Assembly: GCA_029204225.1 (NCBI GenBank)
Contig: CM055100.1
Coordinates: forward strand, 27,916,649-27,980,648
Direction of reading: 5' to 3'
Length of the DNA: 64,000 nucleotides
Source of the DNA: Diphasiastrum complanatum
Taxonomy: Eukaryota > Streptophyta > Lycopodiopsida > Lycopodiales > Lycopodiaceae
Shown piece by piece: positions 1-16,746 of the stretch (the stretch's first letter is position 1; the number at the start of each line of letters is the position of its first letter). A model generated the notes under the pieces. It was given only the letters and a program-made list of their open reading frames with translations. It had not been told where the DNA came from and searched no databases. Both the position numbers and the translations under genes were made by a program.

Positions 1-7347
<7,347 letters not shown>

Positions 7348-8400
7348 ATCTCTTCAATCAAATGTTAAACTCTCAACAGCTATCAATCTGATACCTTTTT
7401 CGGCCTTCCTCCACCTTCGCCTGCACTCGAAGTCTCGGCTTCTCCTCAAACTCTATGTCGCACAGATATGTTGCCTTTGAGACATCCTTTGATGTTAATG
7501 CGAAAACGATAAATTGTCCAACCTAATTATTATGGCAGTATAACTAGCCAAATCAGAATCTGGTACCAATCGATAGACTCTTACCAATAATCTTGTCCAA
7601 ACTGATTAATATGGCAGTAACTCACCATATCAGATTCCAGTATTCATCAATAATGACTTGAAATTGCATTAACCAGTATCCTTCTTGTGCATTATTTCTG
7701 CAGTAACATATCCGAACGAAACAAGGATAATATCCAGATTATTTTCGGCTAATATAATGATTTCTTTAAGCAAATGTCTACGCACAAGATTGGCACAAAG
7801 AACAGTTAACACATAAAGTCAGATCTGACCTGACCGTAAGGCGTCAAGAAAGCGTGGTATGTGCTGCAGAACCAGAACAAGATGCCATTTCAAAAGCGAT
7901 ACTAGCACCTTCTACTCTTTTTTGTAACTTTATGAAATCTAACCCGCTATCCTCGCAGATCCAAGCAAAGGCGTCAAGAAAGCGTGATATGTGCTACAGA
8001 ACCAGAACAAGATGCCATTTCAAAAGCGATACTAGCACCTTCTACTGTTTCTTTCTAACTTCATAAAATCTAACCCGCTATCCTCGCAGATCCAAGCCAG
8101 AACAACACCACTAACCGCACTACAATAACTTTTAAACGAACCATCCTTGAAGTTTGATAACATTTTAAAAACGAAGCACAAAACAAAGTTTCTGTAGAAC
8201 GAATAATGAATGGATTAAAGAAAGCTTATGATCGAGAAGAAGAATACGTCGTCCAGCCGCCATCGCGCACTGCTTGCAGCACCGCATTGAATAAATGAAG
8301 AGCAATAAGAAGGTATCGAAAGAGAAAGGGAAAGAAGCGTCAATTGAAGAATAAAAATGATAGAACAGGTAAAAAGCTAGTGTGGCAAGCCACTTGGCAG
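7348..8400. other. CCT 5' region: leader, likely 5' UTR intron and promoter
   Basis: No other gene is visible. On the minus strand the stretch 8220-8340 is rich in CTT/CTC runs (ctttctctttcga), as plant 5' UTRs often are. A tandem duplication sits at 7840-8099. I cannot fix the transcription start. Confidence 0.35.
7840..8099. repeat. 130-bp direct tandem duplication upstream of CCT
   Basis: Two adjacent copies, 7840-7969 and 7970-8099, both beginning ggcgtcaagaaagcgtg and ending gatccaagc. They differ at only a few sites. The location suggests promoter or 5' leader of CCT. Confidence 0.9.
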
Positions 8401-8688
8401 TTGGTATTTTATTTATTTTTACATGTGTTACTTTAGATGTAAAATAAAAAATCGTCTATTTTTATTAACAAAATATATAAAAACTTATCTTAGTACACTA
8501 AATTGCATGTGGGAACTCTGAATGTTATAAGGTGGTGTAAAAGTTATTGTTCGATGCAAGTCATCGGGTAAGGTAGTTGCAAGTTGTTTTAATTTTTTTT
8601 TAAATGCGATGACAATAATGTTACTCTTTATGTTGAGTTTCATGATAAGCAACAATAATTCCAGCAATGGAAACCCGATGAAAGAGGC
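8100..8688. other. Intergenic sequence
   Basis: Contains the presumed CCT upstream edge and AT-rich DNA. No supported gene. Confidence 0.3.
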
Positions 8689-9451
8689 TTACATGATATT
8701 TGGGTCACTATATAGGTAATAAATTGGTGAGAGGTCACTCTAGTAACAGTGCGTGACTCCATAAAAGCTTTTCGAGTTGTGTGCATTTGTCCATATATGA
8801 TCTAACTGGCTTCCATACAATGTTGTTGGCGTAGTGATTGGAAACCATGTTTTTGAATTGTTGTCGTAAGATGGTTGGCATAGTTGTTGCAAGCAAGCAT
8901 ATTGATATTGAAGTTTCCAAGAATGGTTGTTGGTGTTGGTATGTTTGGGGATGCATTTTGTAATATATCATGTATTGTATTCAAAAAACACATCATATTT
9001 GAATTTGGTTTTCGATACATTGCAAGTACAATCATACTATATGGTTTGTTCACATTGAAATAAGCTTTGATAATTTATGCGACATCTGTTTTGTGTATGT
9101 CATAACAATGCGATTGTTGGCTACGGTCATAGTATATGTTTGTGCCAGAGAAGCAGTAATTTTGTATGGCATGGAATTTGTGGTCAAGTATGATGTATGA
9201 TTGTGGTTTCGAGTTTCTTGTGAACACAAGATATTTGAGCTCATCAAATTATAATCCGCCAAAATATCAATTTCATGTTTTTGCAATGAGACAGTGTTTA
9301 AAAATTGAATAACAATGAGTGTATTTTTTAAATGCTCCATGATAGGAATTTGAATGCGCCAATTTGCATGATTGTGAAGGTGGTGCATTTCTTTTCTAAT
9401 ACATAGGTCGACTTTCAAATGAAAAAAAATAAAATAAAACAAGACTTTCAT
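8689..9451 (-). pseudogene. Endonuclease/exonuclease/phosphatase (EEP) domain remnant, probably Helentron-type
   Basis: Minus-strand frames read, in order, NTVSLQKHEIDILADYNLM, ILCSQETR (metal-binding glutamate kept), YRKPNSNMMCFLNTIHDIL, TTILGNFNINML and then, after a frameshift near 8850, LDHIWTNAHNSKSFYGVTH-C-Y-stop-SDLSPIYYL. These are the ordered blocks of an AP-endonuclease-like EEP domain. GDFN has become GNFN and the final SDH motif has become SDL, so catalytic residues are lost, and there are a frameshift and an in-frame TAG. In my memory the NT.SL..H..DI..D.N.M block is characteristic of EEP domains attached to Helitron/PIF1-like helicases (Helentrons); a LINE endonuclease is the alternative. 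No helicase or Rep domain is seen beside it. Confidence 0.6.
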
Positions 9452-9734
9452 AGGTAATTGGAAGCTTCACCAATCGAGAAGATACGAAATTCTAGAAGCA
9501 AAAAGGGCACTACACATGCCTCCAAAGCTCCACTACATAATCTGCACCAACCTTATAGCAACTATGAAGAAGCCCAAATTGCACTACCTACTTATGGTGA
9601 TCAATGTAAATACAATGGTAACTGGCTGAGGAGTTTACGAACAAGTTGTTTAATCGTCATAGAGTTGATTTATGTGAAGCCAGCTGGAATGTATCTTGAC
9701 CGTTGCTCAACAATAAAAACTGACCAGAGTCCCT

Positions 9735-10310
9735 TCATAATTGTCTTCTTTGGAAGTTCAAGAATTTGATGGAGAAAGTGAAAACAAAAGCAAAGAGCAC
9801 CAGTAGACCCACATGCACAGTAGCCACAACATCAAGGAAGTCACGGTGAAAGTAAAAATAGTCTACCAAAAATTGCTTCACTGTTTTATCAGCTTGGCCT
9901 GGAATATGAAGGGTTGTGCCGATGTCTCCTAGTTGGAAAGTAATGAGTCCATATAGAGTCCAGGATATTGGTGTAGCCCGGAAGTACCATCTCCACCAGA
10001 TGGGAATATGTTGCAACACCGACCATTTAGTCAAGGCAAGCAGAAAACCAACACAAATTTATGCTCTTGAAAAATTCAGTGCAAAAAGACGTAAATCCAG
10101 AATCCTCAAATAATTCTAAAAAATGATGCCAAACAGTTGATTGCTAGAACAGTAGACTCATATGATCGTACCGGTCAAGGATTAGGAAACTAGAAAAGAG
10201 ATTCTATATGGCATAGAAGGCTGAAGAAACCACTAGTGCAAGTTGGTCGTTGGGTGTAAAAGCCATCGTCGTCATTCCATAGAATGTGAAGTACAATAAT
10301 GTTAATCCCA
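9735..10310 (-). pseudogene. PDR-type ABCG transporter, last two exons, fused to Gypsy RT
   Basis: Exon A (about 10310-10172) encodes LYFTFYGMTTMAFTPNDQ and LVVSSAFYAI, then a stop where plant PDR transporters have tryptophan, then NLFSSFLI; donor G|GTACGA. After an intron-like gap, exon B (about 10010-9735) encodes IPIWWRWYFRATPISWTLYG, the GD-containing loop, VKQFL and a final membrane span ending IKFLNFQRRQL-stop, the normal C-terminus of full-size ABCG pumps. It would export lipids, hormones or toxins at the plasma membrane if whole. Only the last transmembrane half survives. It has a premature stop, and no clear acceptor AG precedes exon B. Upstream of exon A the frame switches abruptly into Gypsy reverse transcriptase. 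Confidence 0.8.
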
Positions 10311-10476
10311 TCTGTCGAGATAATGTGACTCAAATAAGCTACTTCTTCAACGAAGAATTCACACTTAGGTTTCTTAACATAAAACTTATGCTTTCTAAGC
10401 AGTCGAAACACCTTTCTAAGGTGTTTAAGATGCTCATTCATCGTTTTACTGTAGATGAGGATGTCATCTAAAAATA
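10310..10476 (-). pseudogene. Ty3/Gypsy reverse transcriptase, C-terminal part (right half at 13854)
   Basis: The minus frame reads LDDILIYSKT (catalytic DD of the RT), HLKHLRKVFRLLRKHKFYVK, CEFF and SHIISTDGI, the standard Gypsy RT C-terminus. The frame is interrupted just before the DD motif by the Copia element at 10477-13847 and resumes at 13854. Downstream it is cut off at the ABCG junction near 10310. Confidence 0.88.
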
Positions 10477-10743
10477 GTTAGAATGAAAGTAGAATCACTG
10501 TGTTACTGTACTGTGGGTCCTATCAATAGATAACGATCAGTTGGCCTCGCCACGATGCGAGTCGACGGGACACATGTCCCGGCAACCTGGGTCATGCATG
10601 GGTTGCCTAAGTGAAAAACTATATGTACAGTGTATTTTCGTTTTGAGAAATACAGTTGCTACGTGAGCCTGGTGTGGAGAGTATTTTCGGTATGTGTTAT
10701 TGTGTAGCATGATCTGTGTTCTTGTTCGAAGCAAATTCTAAAT
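10477..10743 (+). repeat. 5' LTR of nested Copia
   Basis: Starts gTTAGAATGAAAG and ends ATTCTAAat; matches the 3' LTR at 13578-13847 with scattered differences and a small extra cgtcaac in the 3' copy. Contains the inverted motif GCCTCGCCACGATGCGAG near 10546. Confidence 0.88.
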
Positions 10744-10755
10744 TGGTATCAGAGC
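10744..10755 (+). other. Primer-binding site of nested Copia
   Basis: TGGTATCAGAGC, complementary to the 3' end of plant initiator tRNA-Met, two bases after the LTR. Confidence 0.9.
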
Positions 10756-11401
10756 CGTACGAGGAGTGTACACAGTACAGTGTCGCTGTTGAAGAGAGCT
10801 TCGAGAGAAGAGCAGTCTTTTGAGAGTTCGGGGTTTACGGCGGGTTGTAGACGGAAAGTAAATCATTGGTGCACGATTTCTAGTTTACAAAGGCTTGCCA
10901 AGCTCAGCAGAGGACTTATTAGCCTGTGCATAGCATCAGACAGGAAAAAAGTTGGTGGAAAATTGGCAAACCGGTTTGAGATTACGGCTTTCTACACATA
11001 ACTGGTGATTTCTTCGTTGTTTGTACTCCATTTTGGATGTCATAAAGACAAGAAGGAAGCTAATCATATTGTCAACTAGCCATGGAGAGATTCTGAGTTT
11101 TATGTCAGAGATTTGCTTGCAGACAGATAACCTAGCAGATCTGCGGTAAAAAAAAAAGAAAAACTTTTTCAAGTTGAGCAAAAATCACTGTTTCTCCACG
11201 GAATTCCATGTCTGAACACTCTGTAGACTTGGAATCAGTAGGGCGATCCTGCTCCAGGCCTCAAATCGTGCTCAAATCGATCAAAAAAGGAGTTTGATCA
11301 AGCTAAAAACAGGTTGGGAAGGCGCTGCTGTGTAGAGAAGGTGGAGACAGATCGCGCGCCAGTCGCACGCCCTCATCCGAGTGGGTATTTAGTGCACGAA
11401 G

Positions 11402-12771
11402 GTGCCTAGCGGCTGTGTGGAGGTCCATCGATGCCGTTGTTTTGTGAAGGATGTGAACCAAAAGTTCAAAGTTATTGCGGATGATATAAGGGAGCCCAAC
11501 ACTAAATTGTACAGGTTCAATGCTACGATCAAGGGAAAACATGGACTTGTCTCGTCCATTCCATCGCAAACTGAACTGTGGCATAAGAGGCTTGGTCACT
11601 TGAACTTAGGAAGTCTCAGTTTGATGAGGAAATTGGAAATGGTAACAGGATTGCCTACCATAGAAGACCACTTGAAGTCGATGTGTGAATCATGTGTGTA
11701 TGAGAAGCAACATCGAGAGAAGTTCAATAAAGGTGGTATTGCAAAGGCAAAGAACATCCTGGATTTGATCCACACATATTTATGCGGGCCTAGAGGACTA
11801 TGTCCATAGGTAAAGCCTTCTATTTCATGTCCTTTATTGATGATATGTCATGTAAAACATGGATTTACTTCTTGAAGAAGAAATCGGATGCATTTGACAA
11901 ATTCAAGAGCTTCAAAGCATTGGTCGAAAATCAGAGAGGTAGGAAGATCAAAGTTCTAAGATCATATAGTGGAGGCGAGTATAAGTACGGCTTCAATGAT
12001 CTTTGTGATCAATGTGGGATCAAAAGACAATTTACGCAAGCTCATACTCCTATTCTCAATGGTGTAGTTGAGCGCAAGAATCGTACGATTGTGAAAAGTG
12101 CCAGATCTATGCTAGCTGAGATGAAACTACCAAAAGATTTTTGGTCAGAAGCATGCAGTACGGCAGTCTATCTTCAAAATAGAAGTCCTACCATTGTCAT
12201 ACCAAATATAACACCTGAGGAAGCATTCACAAAGAAGAAGCCAAAGGTGAACCACTTGCGAATCTTTGGATGTAGGGCCTTTGTACACATTCCTAAGGAA
12301 GAGAGACGTAAACTTGATGTAAAAGCTATCAAGTGCATATTCCTAGGATATGATGATCGTGTGAAGGGCTATAGATGTTTTGATCCAGTGGAAAACAAAA
12401 TTCATATAAGTCGTGATGTTATCTTTGATGAATCCAAGATGTATGAAGACGAGGATGCTGAGAAGATAGACACATCCAGTGGGAAAGATGATATAGTGAG
12501 GATACCACCTGATGATGATCCATTCATTGACCTTCTGAGTGATGAACATGAGGATACATCTCAAGATACTACTACTCAACCTCAAGAGACAGGTTGGAGA
12601 GGTAAGGACAAACCTTTTGGTGCAAGAAGGATTGAAGTTGCAGGTGACAAACGCAAGGAGAAGGATGTACCGTGGGATACATTTTCACCAGAAAGCCGAT
12701 TACCTGACATGAAGCTCCCTAAGTGGTTTGAGAGATTGTTGGAGAGCCACGACATGGATGACTTTTCATGA
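11402..12771 (+). pseudogene. Copia pre-integrase and integrase, catalytically dead
   Basis: Two overlapping frames, 11402-11809 and 11800-12771, imply a frameshift near 11800. The first carries the HHCC zinc region (LWHKRLGHLNLG ... CESCVYEKQHR). The second carries the core, GVVERKNRTIVKSARSML and RIFGCRAFVHIP, ending in the acidic linker that precedes RT. Of the catalytic triad, the first aspartate (usual HTD) is Y in IHTYLCGP, the second (usual SDNGGE) is Y in RSYSGGEY; only the glutamate of VVERKN remains. Integrase would bind and join cDNA ends; this copy cannot. Confidence 0.88.
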
Positions 12772-12849
12772 TCATCTAACCAAGGAGAGCTACGAAGATC
12801 AACAAGAGAGAAGACTCAACCTGAAAGGTATGAAGCAAATTATGCTCTC

Positions 12850-13222
12850 TTATCTAGCATTATTCAAAGCAAAGAACTTTCGACTTGTGGTGAAGTAAAG
12901 GATGATGACATTTGGGTCAAGGCCATGGGAGAGGAGATGGAGTCAATTGCTAAGCATAGCACATGGGACTTAGTAAAACCACCAGTTGGCAAGAAACCCA
13001 TTGGTTGTAAATGGGTATACATGACTAAGTACCATGCAAATGGAAGCATAGCAAAGCACAAAGCAAGATTGGTGATCAAAGGGTATGCACAAAGTAAAGG
13101 CATCGACTATGAGGAGACCTTTGCGCCAGTATGTAAGTGGAATACTCTACGTCTACTTGTTGCTTTAACTTCACATTTTGGTTGGCCTTTGCATCAGATG
13201 GATGTGAAATCTGCAATGCAGC
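12850..13222 (+). pseudogene. Copia reverse transcriptase, N-terminal part only
   Basis: Reads STWDLVKPPVGKKPIGCKWV, KARLVIKGYAQSKGIDYEET, FAPV and LHQMDVKSA, then stops being RT: the next bases encode RNase H. The YVDD catalytic block and about 250 residues are missing, an internal deletion. Confidence 0.85.
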
Positions 13223-13522
13223 ACATGAAGCTATATGGTTGAAGCAATCTTGGAAGAAGTTGACATGAAACAGGAGAATCTCACAACTATACATAGCGAC
13301 AGTCAGAGTGGCATTCAACTAGCAAAGAAACCAGTGCTCCATGCGAGAACCAAACACATTGAGATTCAGTATCACTTTATACGTGAGAGGCTGTTGAGTT
13401 GTGAGATTCATGTTGTTCATTGTAGTACGGACGAACAACTAGATGATATTTTCACTAAGCCACTTGTTAGAAAAAAGTTTCATAAGCCTATATCAAAGCT
13501 TTATGTACTTAAAGTTTGTTGA
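13215..13522 (+). pseudogene. Copia RNase H C-terminal part
   Basis: After the deletion the frame reads HSDSQSGIQLAKKPV, ARTKHIEIQYHFIRERL and LDDIFTKPL, the usual Copia end. A short stretch in another frame (AAHEAIWLKQ) shows a frameshift near 13240. Confidence 0.85.
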
Positions 13523-13577
13523 CTTTAAAGCTATGTATATGACTGTATAAAAAGTAGACTCTACTTTATGGGAGAGA

Positions 13578-13847
13578 GTTAGAATTAAAGTAGAATCACT
13601 CTGTTACTATATTGTGGGTCCTATCAGTAGATAAGGATCAGTTCGCCTCGCCACGAGGCGAGTCGACGGGACACGCGTCCCGTCAACGGCAACCTAGGTC
13701 ATGCATGGGTTGCCTGAGTGAAGAACTATGTATAGTGTATTTTCATTTTGAAAATACAGTTGCTACGTGAGCTTGGTGTGGAGAGTGCTTTATGTTTGTG
13801 TTACTGTGTAGCATGATCTGTGTTCCTGTTTGAAGCAAATTCTAAGT
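13578..13847 (+). repeat. 3' LTR of nested Copia, preceded by purine tract
   Basis: Purine-rich gggagagag at 13570-13578 leads into gTTAGAATTAAAG; ends ATTCTAAgt. Contains a longer inverted motif CGCCTCGCCACGAGGCGAG near 13641. Confidence 0.88.
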
Positions 13848-13853
13848 AAAATA

Positions 13854-14403
13854 CGACTACAAACTTACTCAAGTATGATTTGAGGACACTGTTCATCAAG
13901 GTCATAAAGGTAACTGGAGCATTTGTGAGCCCAAATGGCATCACCTTAAACTCATAATGACCGTAATGAGTCCTGAAGGCTGTTTTCGAGACATCTTCCA
14001 TTTTTATATGGACTTGATGATTTCCCGATCTAAGGTCAATTTTACTGAAAAACTTAGCCTCGTCGAGCTGATCAAACAACTCGTCTGTCCGAGGCATTGG
14101 GTACTTATTCCTAATAGTGACCTTATTGAGGGCTCTGTAATCTACGAGACGCATAGACCCCTCTTTCTTTTTCACCAAAATGACTGGTGATTCCCACGGT
14201 GAACTACTAGTCTGAATTTGGCCTTTCCCAAGATAATCTGTTAACTGCCTAATTATTTCTTCATCCTCTATTCGGCTGACCTGATACGGAGGTTTAGAAA
14301 TAGGTGTTCTACCTGGTACTAGGCTTATTACATGATCTACATCTCTGCTAGGTGGTAAACCATGTGGTAAATCTTCAAAAGAAACATCTTCAAATTTAGA
14401 CAA
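13854..14403 (-). pseudogene. Ty3/Gypsy reverse transcriptase, N-terminal part
   Basis: The frame encodes [17 protein letters not shown] (linker), [12 protein letters not shown]-type block [53 protein letters not shown] and [12 protein letters not shown], all classic Gypsy RT blocks, ending at VVVF where the Copia insertion begins. The usual GYHQ is GNHQ here. A long open frame (200 codons) suggests decay is moderate. Confidence 0.92.
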
Positions 14404-14770
14404 TAGAGTTTCTAATTTATTTATTTTTTGTTGTAAATAACTAGAAATAGAAACTTCTGAAATAAACTAAAAGTCACATAAGAATACCACTATCACCGAA
14501 TTAATGAACAGAGCTCTGAACTGCAGACCATAGGACTGTTGCAAACATCATGCTCCCCCTGCAACTGGATCTCTTTGCCATTACGTTGAAAGCTGAGGGT
14601 GTTCTCCTGATAATTTATGTGGAGGGAAGGGCCTAAGCTGAAGAGCCAGTCTCTCTCCGAGAACAAGGTCTGTACGATCTGGGTGCATTATCTGAAAGTT
14701 AATTTTATCTTGATACCCTTGAATATCAAGATTTAAGTTACTTACCATAGTTTCTCAAAAAAATGTGTCT

Positions 14771-14992
14771 TCATCCTTGGCTAAAGAAACTATGTACCTC
14801 TAGAAGTATGAGCTTCTTAACTAGGGTGTAGTTGATGAAATTATGGGTTGCCCCATCATCAACCATGACTCTTACTGACTGGTTGCCAATTTTACCATGC
14901 ATACATACTAGGTCATGTGGCCCAAAGCTGAAGGGTCTCGTTAGCATTGCAGAAGTTAATTGGCAACAATGTTCATGATCTTCATGAAACAC
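14771..14992 (-). pseudogene. Gypsy retropepsin (protease) fragment
   Basis: Encodes RPFSFGPHDLVCMHGKIGNQ and VRVMVDDGATHNFINY; the active site normally D-[ST]-G is D-D-G, typical flanks ATHNFI. Lies 5' of the RT on the same strand, about 370 bases away with no open link, so the polyprotein is broken. Confidence 0.8.
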
Positions 14993-15096
14993 TTTTATCT
15001 CGGAAGTTGCCGAGTCACTTGGGAAGCTTGCAGTCTGAACAATATGAGCTTGTTTTTTTATCTTTTTTTATTTTTTTCAATAAATGGCCCCTTGAG

Positions 15097-15138
15097 ACAT
15101 TGCCTGACTGTGTGACCCTTGCCCATACACACAAAGCA
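15097..15138 (-). pseudogene. Gypsy gag zinc knuckle
   Basis: Minus strand reads CFVCMGKGHTVRQC, a perfect C-x2-C-x4-H-x4-C nucleic-acid-binding knuckle, followed by LKGPF. It precedes the retropepsin in gag-pol order, so 15.3 to 10.3 kb is one Gypsy element read right to left. Confidence 0.85.
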
Positions 15139-15406
15139 CAAACATTCATGTTTGGCTTTTTCGAAATCCTCTAGTTTCAAGAGTTGAATGAGTGATGGAC
15201 ATTTTCGAGGAGCTTCATTTTTAACTTTACCTTCTTTCTTTTTTTAAAAAAAAATTCTTTTCTGTTTTGCCTTCTTCCTACGAGAGTTTCTACCTGAAAA
15301 TGAACTTGATAGAGCTTGAGAAGCCTGGGAGAGAAGAACAATAATGGACAAATCCTTAATACAGTATATCTCGCAATATCGAGAGGCCATATAAAAGATA
15401 AAAAAT

Positions 15407-15616
15407 ATGGATGACTATCAGAAAGTCAGAGGGTTTGTCCGTGGGCTTCGAGATGAATACAAAGTAGAGGTCCAGAGAAACTCGCCTACTACCTTAGAGC
15501 AAGCTCTCAGATATGCTCAAATCACCACAGTGGGGCAAACACTAACTGATCCACCCAACCTTTCCTACTCTCTGATATGGAGTAAGCCCCTCCTAGCCCA
15601 GTGTGAGGATTGGTAG
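15407..15616 (+). pseudogene. Gypsy gag (capsid) fragment, plus strand
   Basis: Reads MDDYQKVRGFVRGLRDEYKV and SPTTLEQALRYAQ, resembling the C-terminal end of a retrotransposon gag capsid domain. It faces opposite to the neighbouring Gypsy element, so it is either a second element or an inverted piece. Confidence 0.6.
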
Positions 15617-15661
15617 CATGCATACTACCAAGTGTCGGCCACGTGGCATTGACGTGGCCGA
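15611..15661. repeat. Two adjacent perfect or near-perfect hairpins
   Basis: TGGTAGCATGCATACTACCA (15611-15630) is a 20-base palindrome with one mismatch per arm. TCGGCCACGT (15635-15644) and ACGTGGCCGA (15652-15661) form a perfect 10-bp stem around a 7-base loop and carry CACGTG. Confidence 0.85.
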
Positions 15662-16746
15662 TTGCACATCGGGACCCAACGTGGGGCCCTATCCTGCTAA
15701 CAGGGTCCTTATGTTGTGTTAGGCCCGCCATGGCTATGGACCTTGCCGGGGCACACTACTCACACTGTCTTGTCTTGTTGGACGTGTACGCTAGACACGC
15801 CCCTAACTGTGGTATCTGACCCCCTGAGTTCCCCGTTTTTTTATGAGCACCTACATGGACATTATAGAATGGTAATTGATTGAATTGTTGTTGTTTCAGT
15901 GATTTTTTTTTCCTAGTTCTCAAGTTTGTAGTCAACGCAATTTCAGACATGTGCATTCATGAAAAAAAATGTAAATTTTATGAACTTGGCCATTTTACTG
16001 ACATTAAGCTATACAAACTTGCAAATTAGGATATTTCTTGTATTTCCCTAGGAGAATGGCAAATGAGGAGGTTCTTGTAGCTGGAGAGGAATTTGTTTCT
16101 TCTCCCGAAATTCGGTCGGTATCTCTTGACATGGGAGGAACGATCGATTATAATCAACTACCCATCGATTATAATCAATTACTCATATTTTCTTAAGGTA
16201 GCACTGGAATTCCACCAAAGTAACAAACAACACATGCAATACCTAATTAACCCATTAAAGCTTATGGTGCCCACCATGGCTAGCAATCGTCGATACGTCG
16301 CCCACTTAGCTGTTGTAAAGCTGACTCGGATTCACCCAGTGTGCCCCATAAGACTCAGAGGGGTGACACTCCCAAAAGTCCTAGAGCAAGTTAGGACGTC
16401 AAGGACTAAGCCTCCGACTTGTGGTGAGCCAAATCAAGTAGTCATAAGTCATGAGCTAGCTTTGGAGCTCGAGTCATGGCCTTGTCAGCCAGAGCTAAGC
16501 TAATTATGCCCGTCCGGACAGCTCCTGGGATCCATATCCAAGAGCTAGACTGATTATGTCTTGATTACAACAAGTGGCATGGATGCAATCCACAAGTCAA
16601 CTAGTCAAGTCAATAGGCCCAATCCAACGTCCGGTTTCAAGTTAGGTATGGGATCCAAGGGGTTGGGTCCCTAACATTCTCTCACCCTTAAAAGACTTGT
16701 CTTCCAAGGAAGGAAATCTGGGAATCTCTGTCTAAAGTCATAAACA
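15662..16746. other. LTR-like sequence without genes
   Basis: No gene is supported. The part 16310-16500 (agctagctttggagctcgag and neighbours) reappears as reverse complement at about 51690-51860, so it is a dispersed repeat. A 21-base duplication around ATCGATTATAATCAA lies at 16144-16182. Confidence 0.5.

Larger units (their letters stand above)
10477..13847 (+). mobile_element. Nested Ty1/Copia element, internally deleted, inserted in Gypsy RT
   Basis: About 3.37 kb with LTRs of about 267 and 270 bp. Flanks are ..ctaaAAATA at 10472-10476 and AAAATAcgac at 13848-13853, a 5-6 bp target duplication, and removing the element would reunite the host RT frame, so the boundaries are firm. Gag, protease and the RT active-site region are missing; integrase, an RT N-terminal piece and an RNase H tail remain. 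LTR termini read gTTAGAAT and ATTCTAAgt, i.e. degenerate TG..CA with the inner inverted pair TTAGAAT/ATTCTAA intact. Confidence 0.9.
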
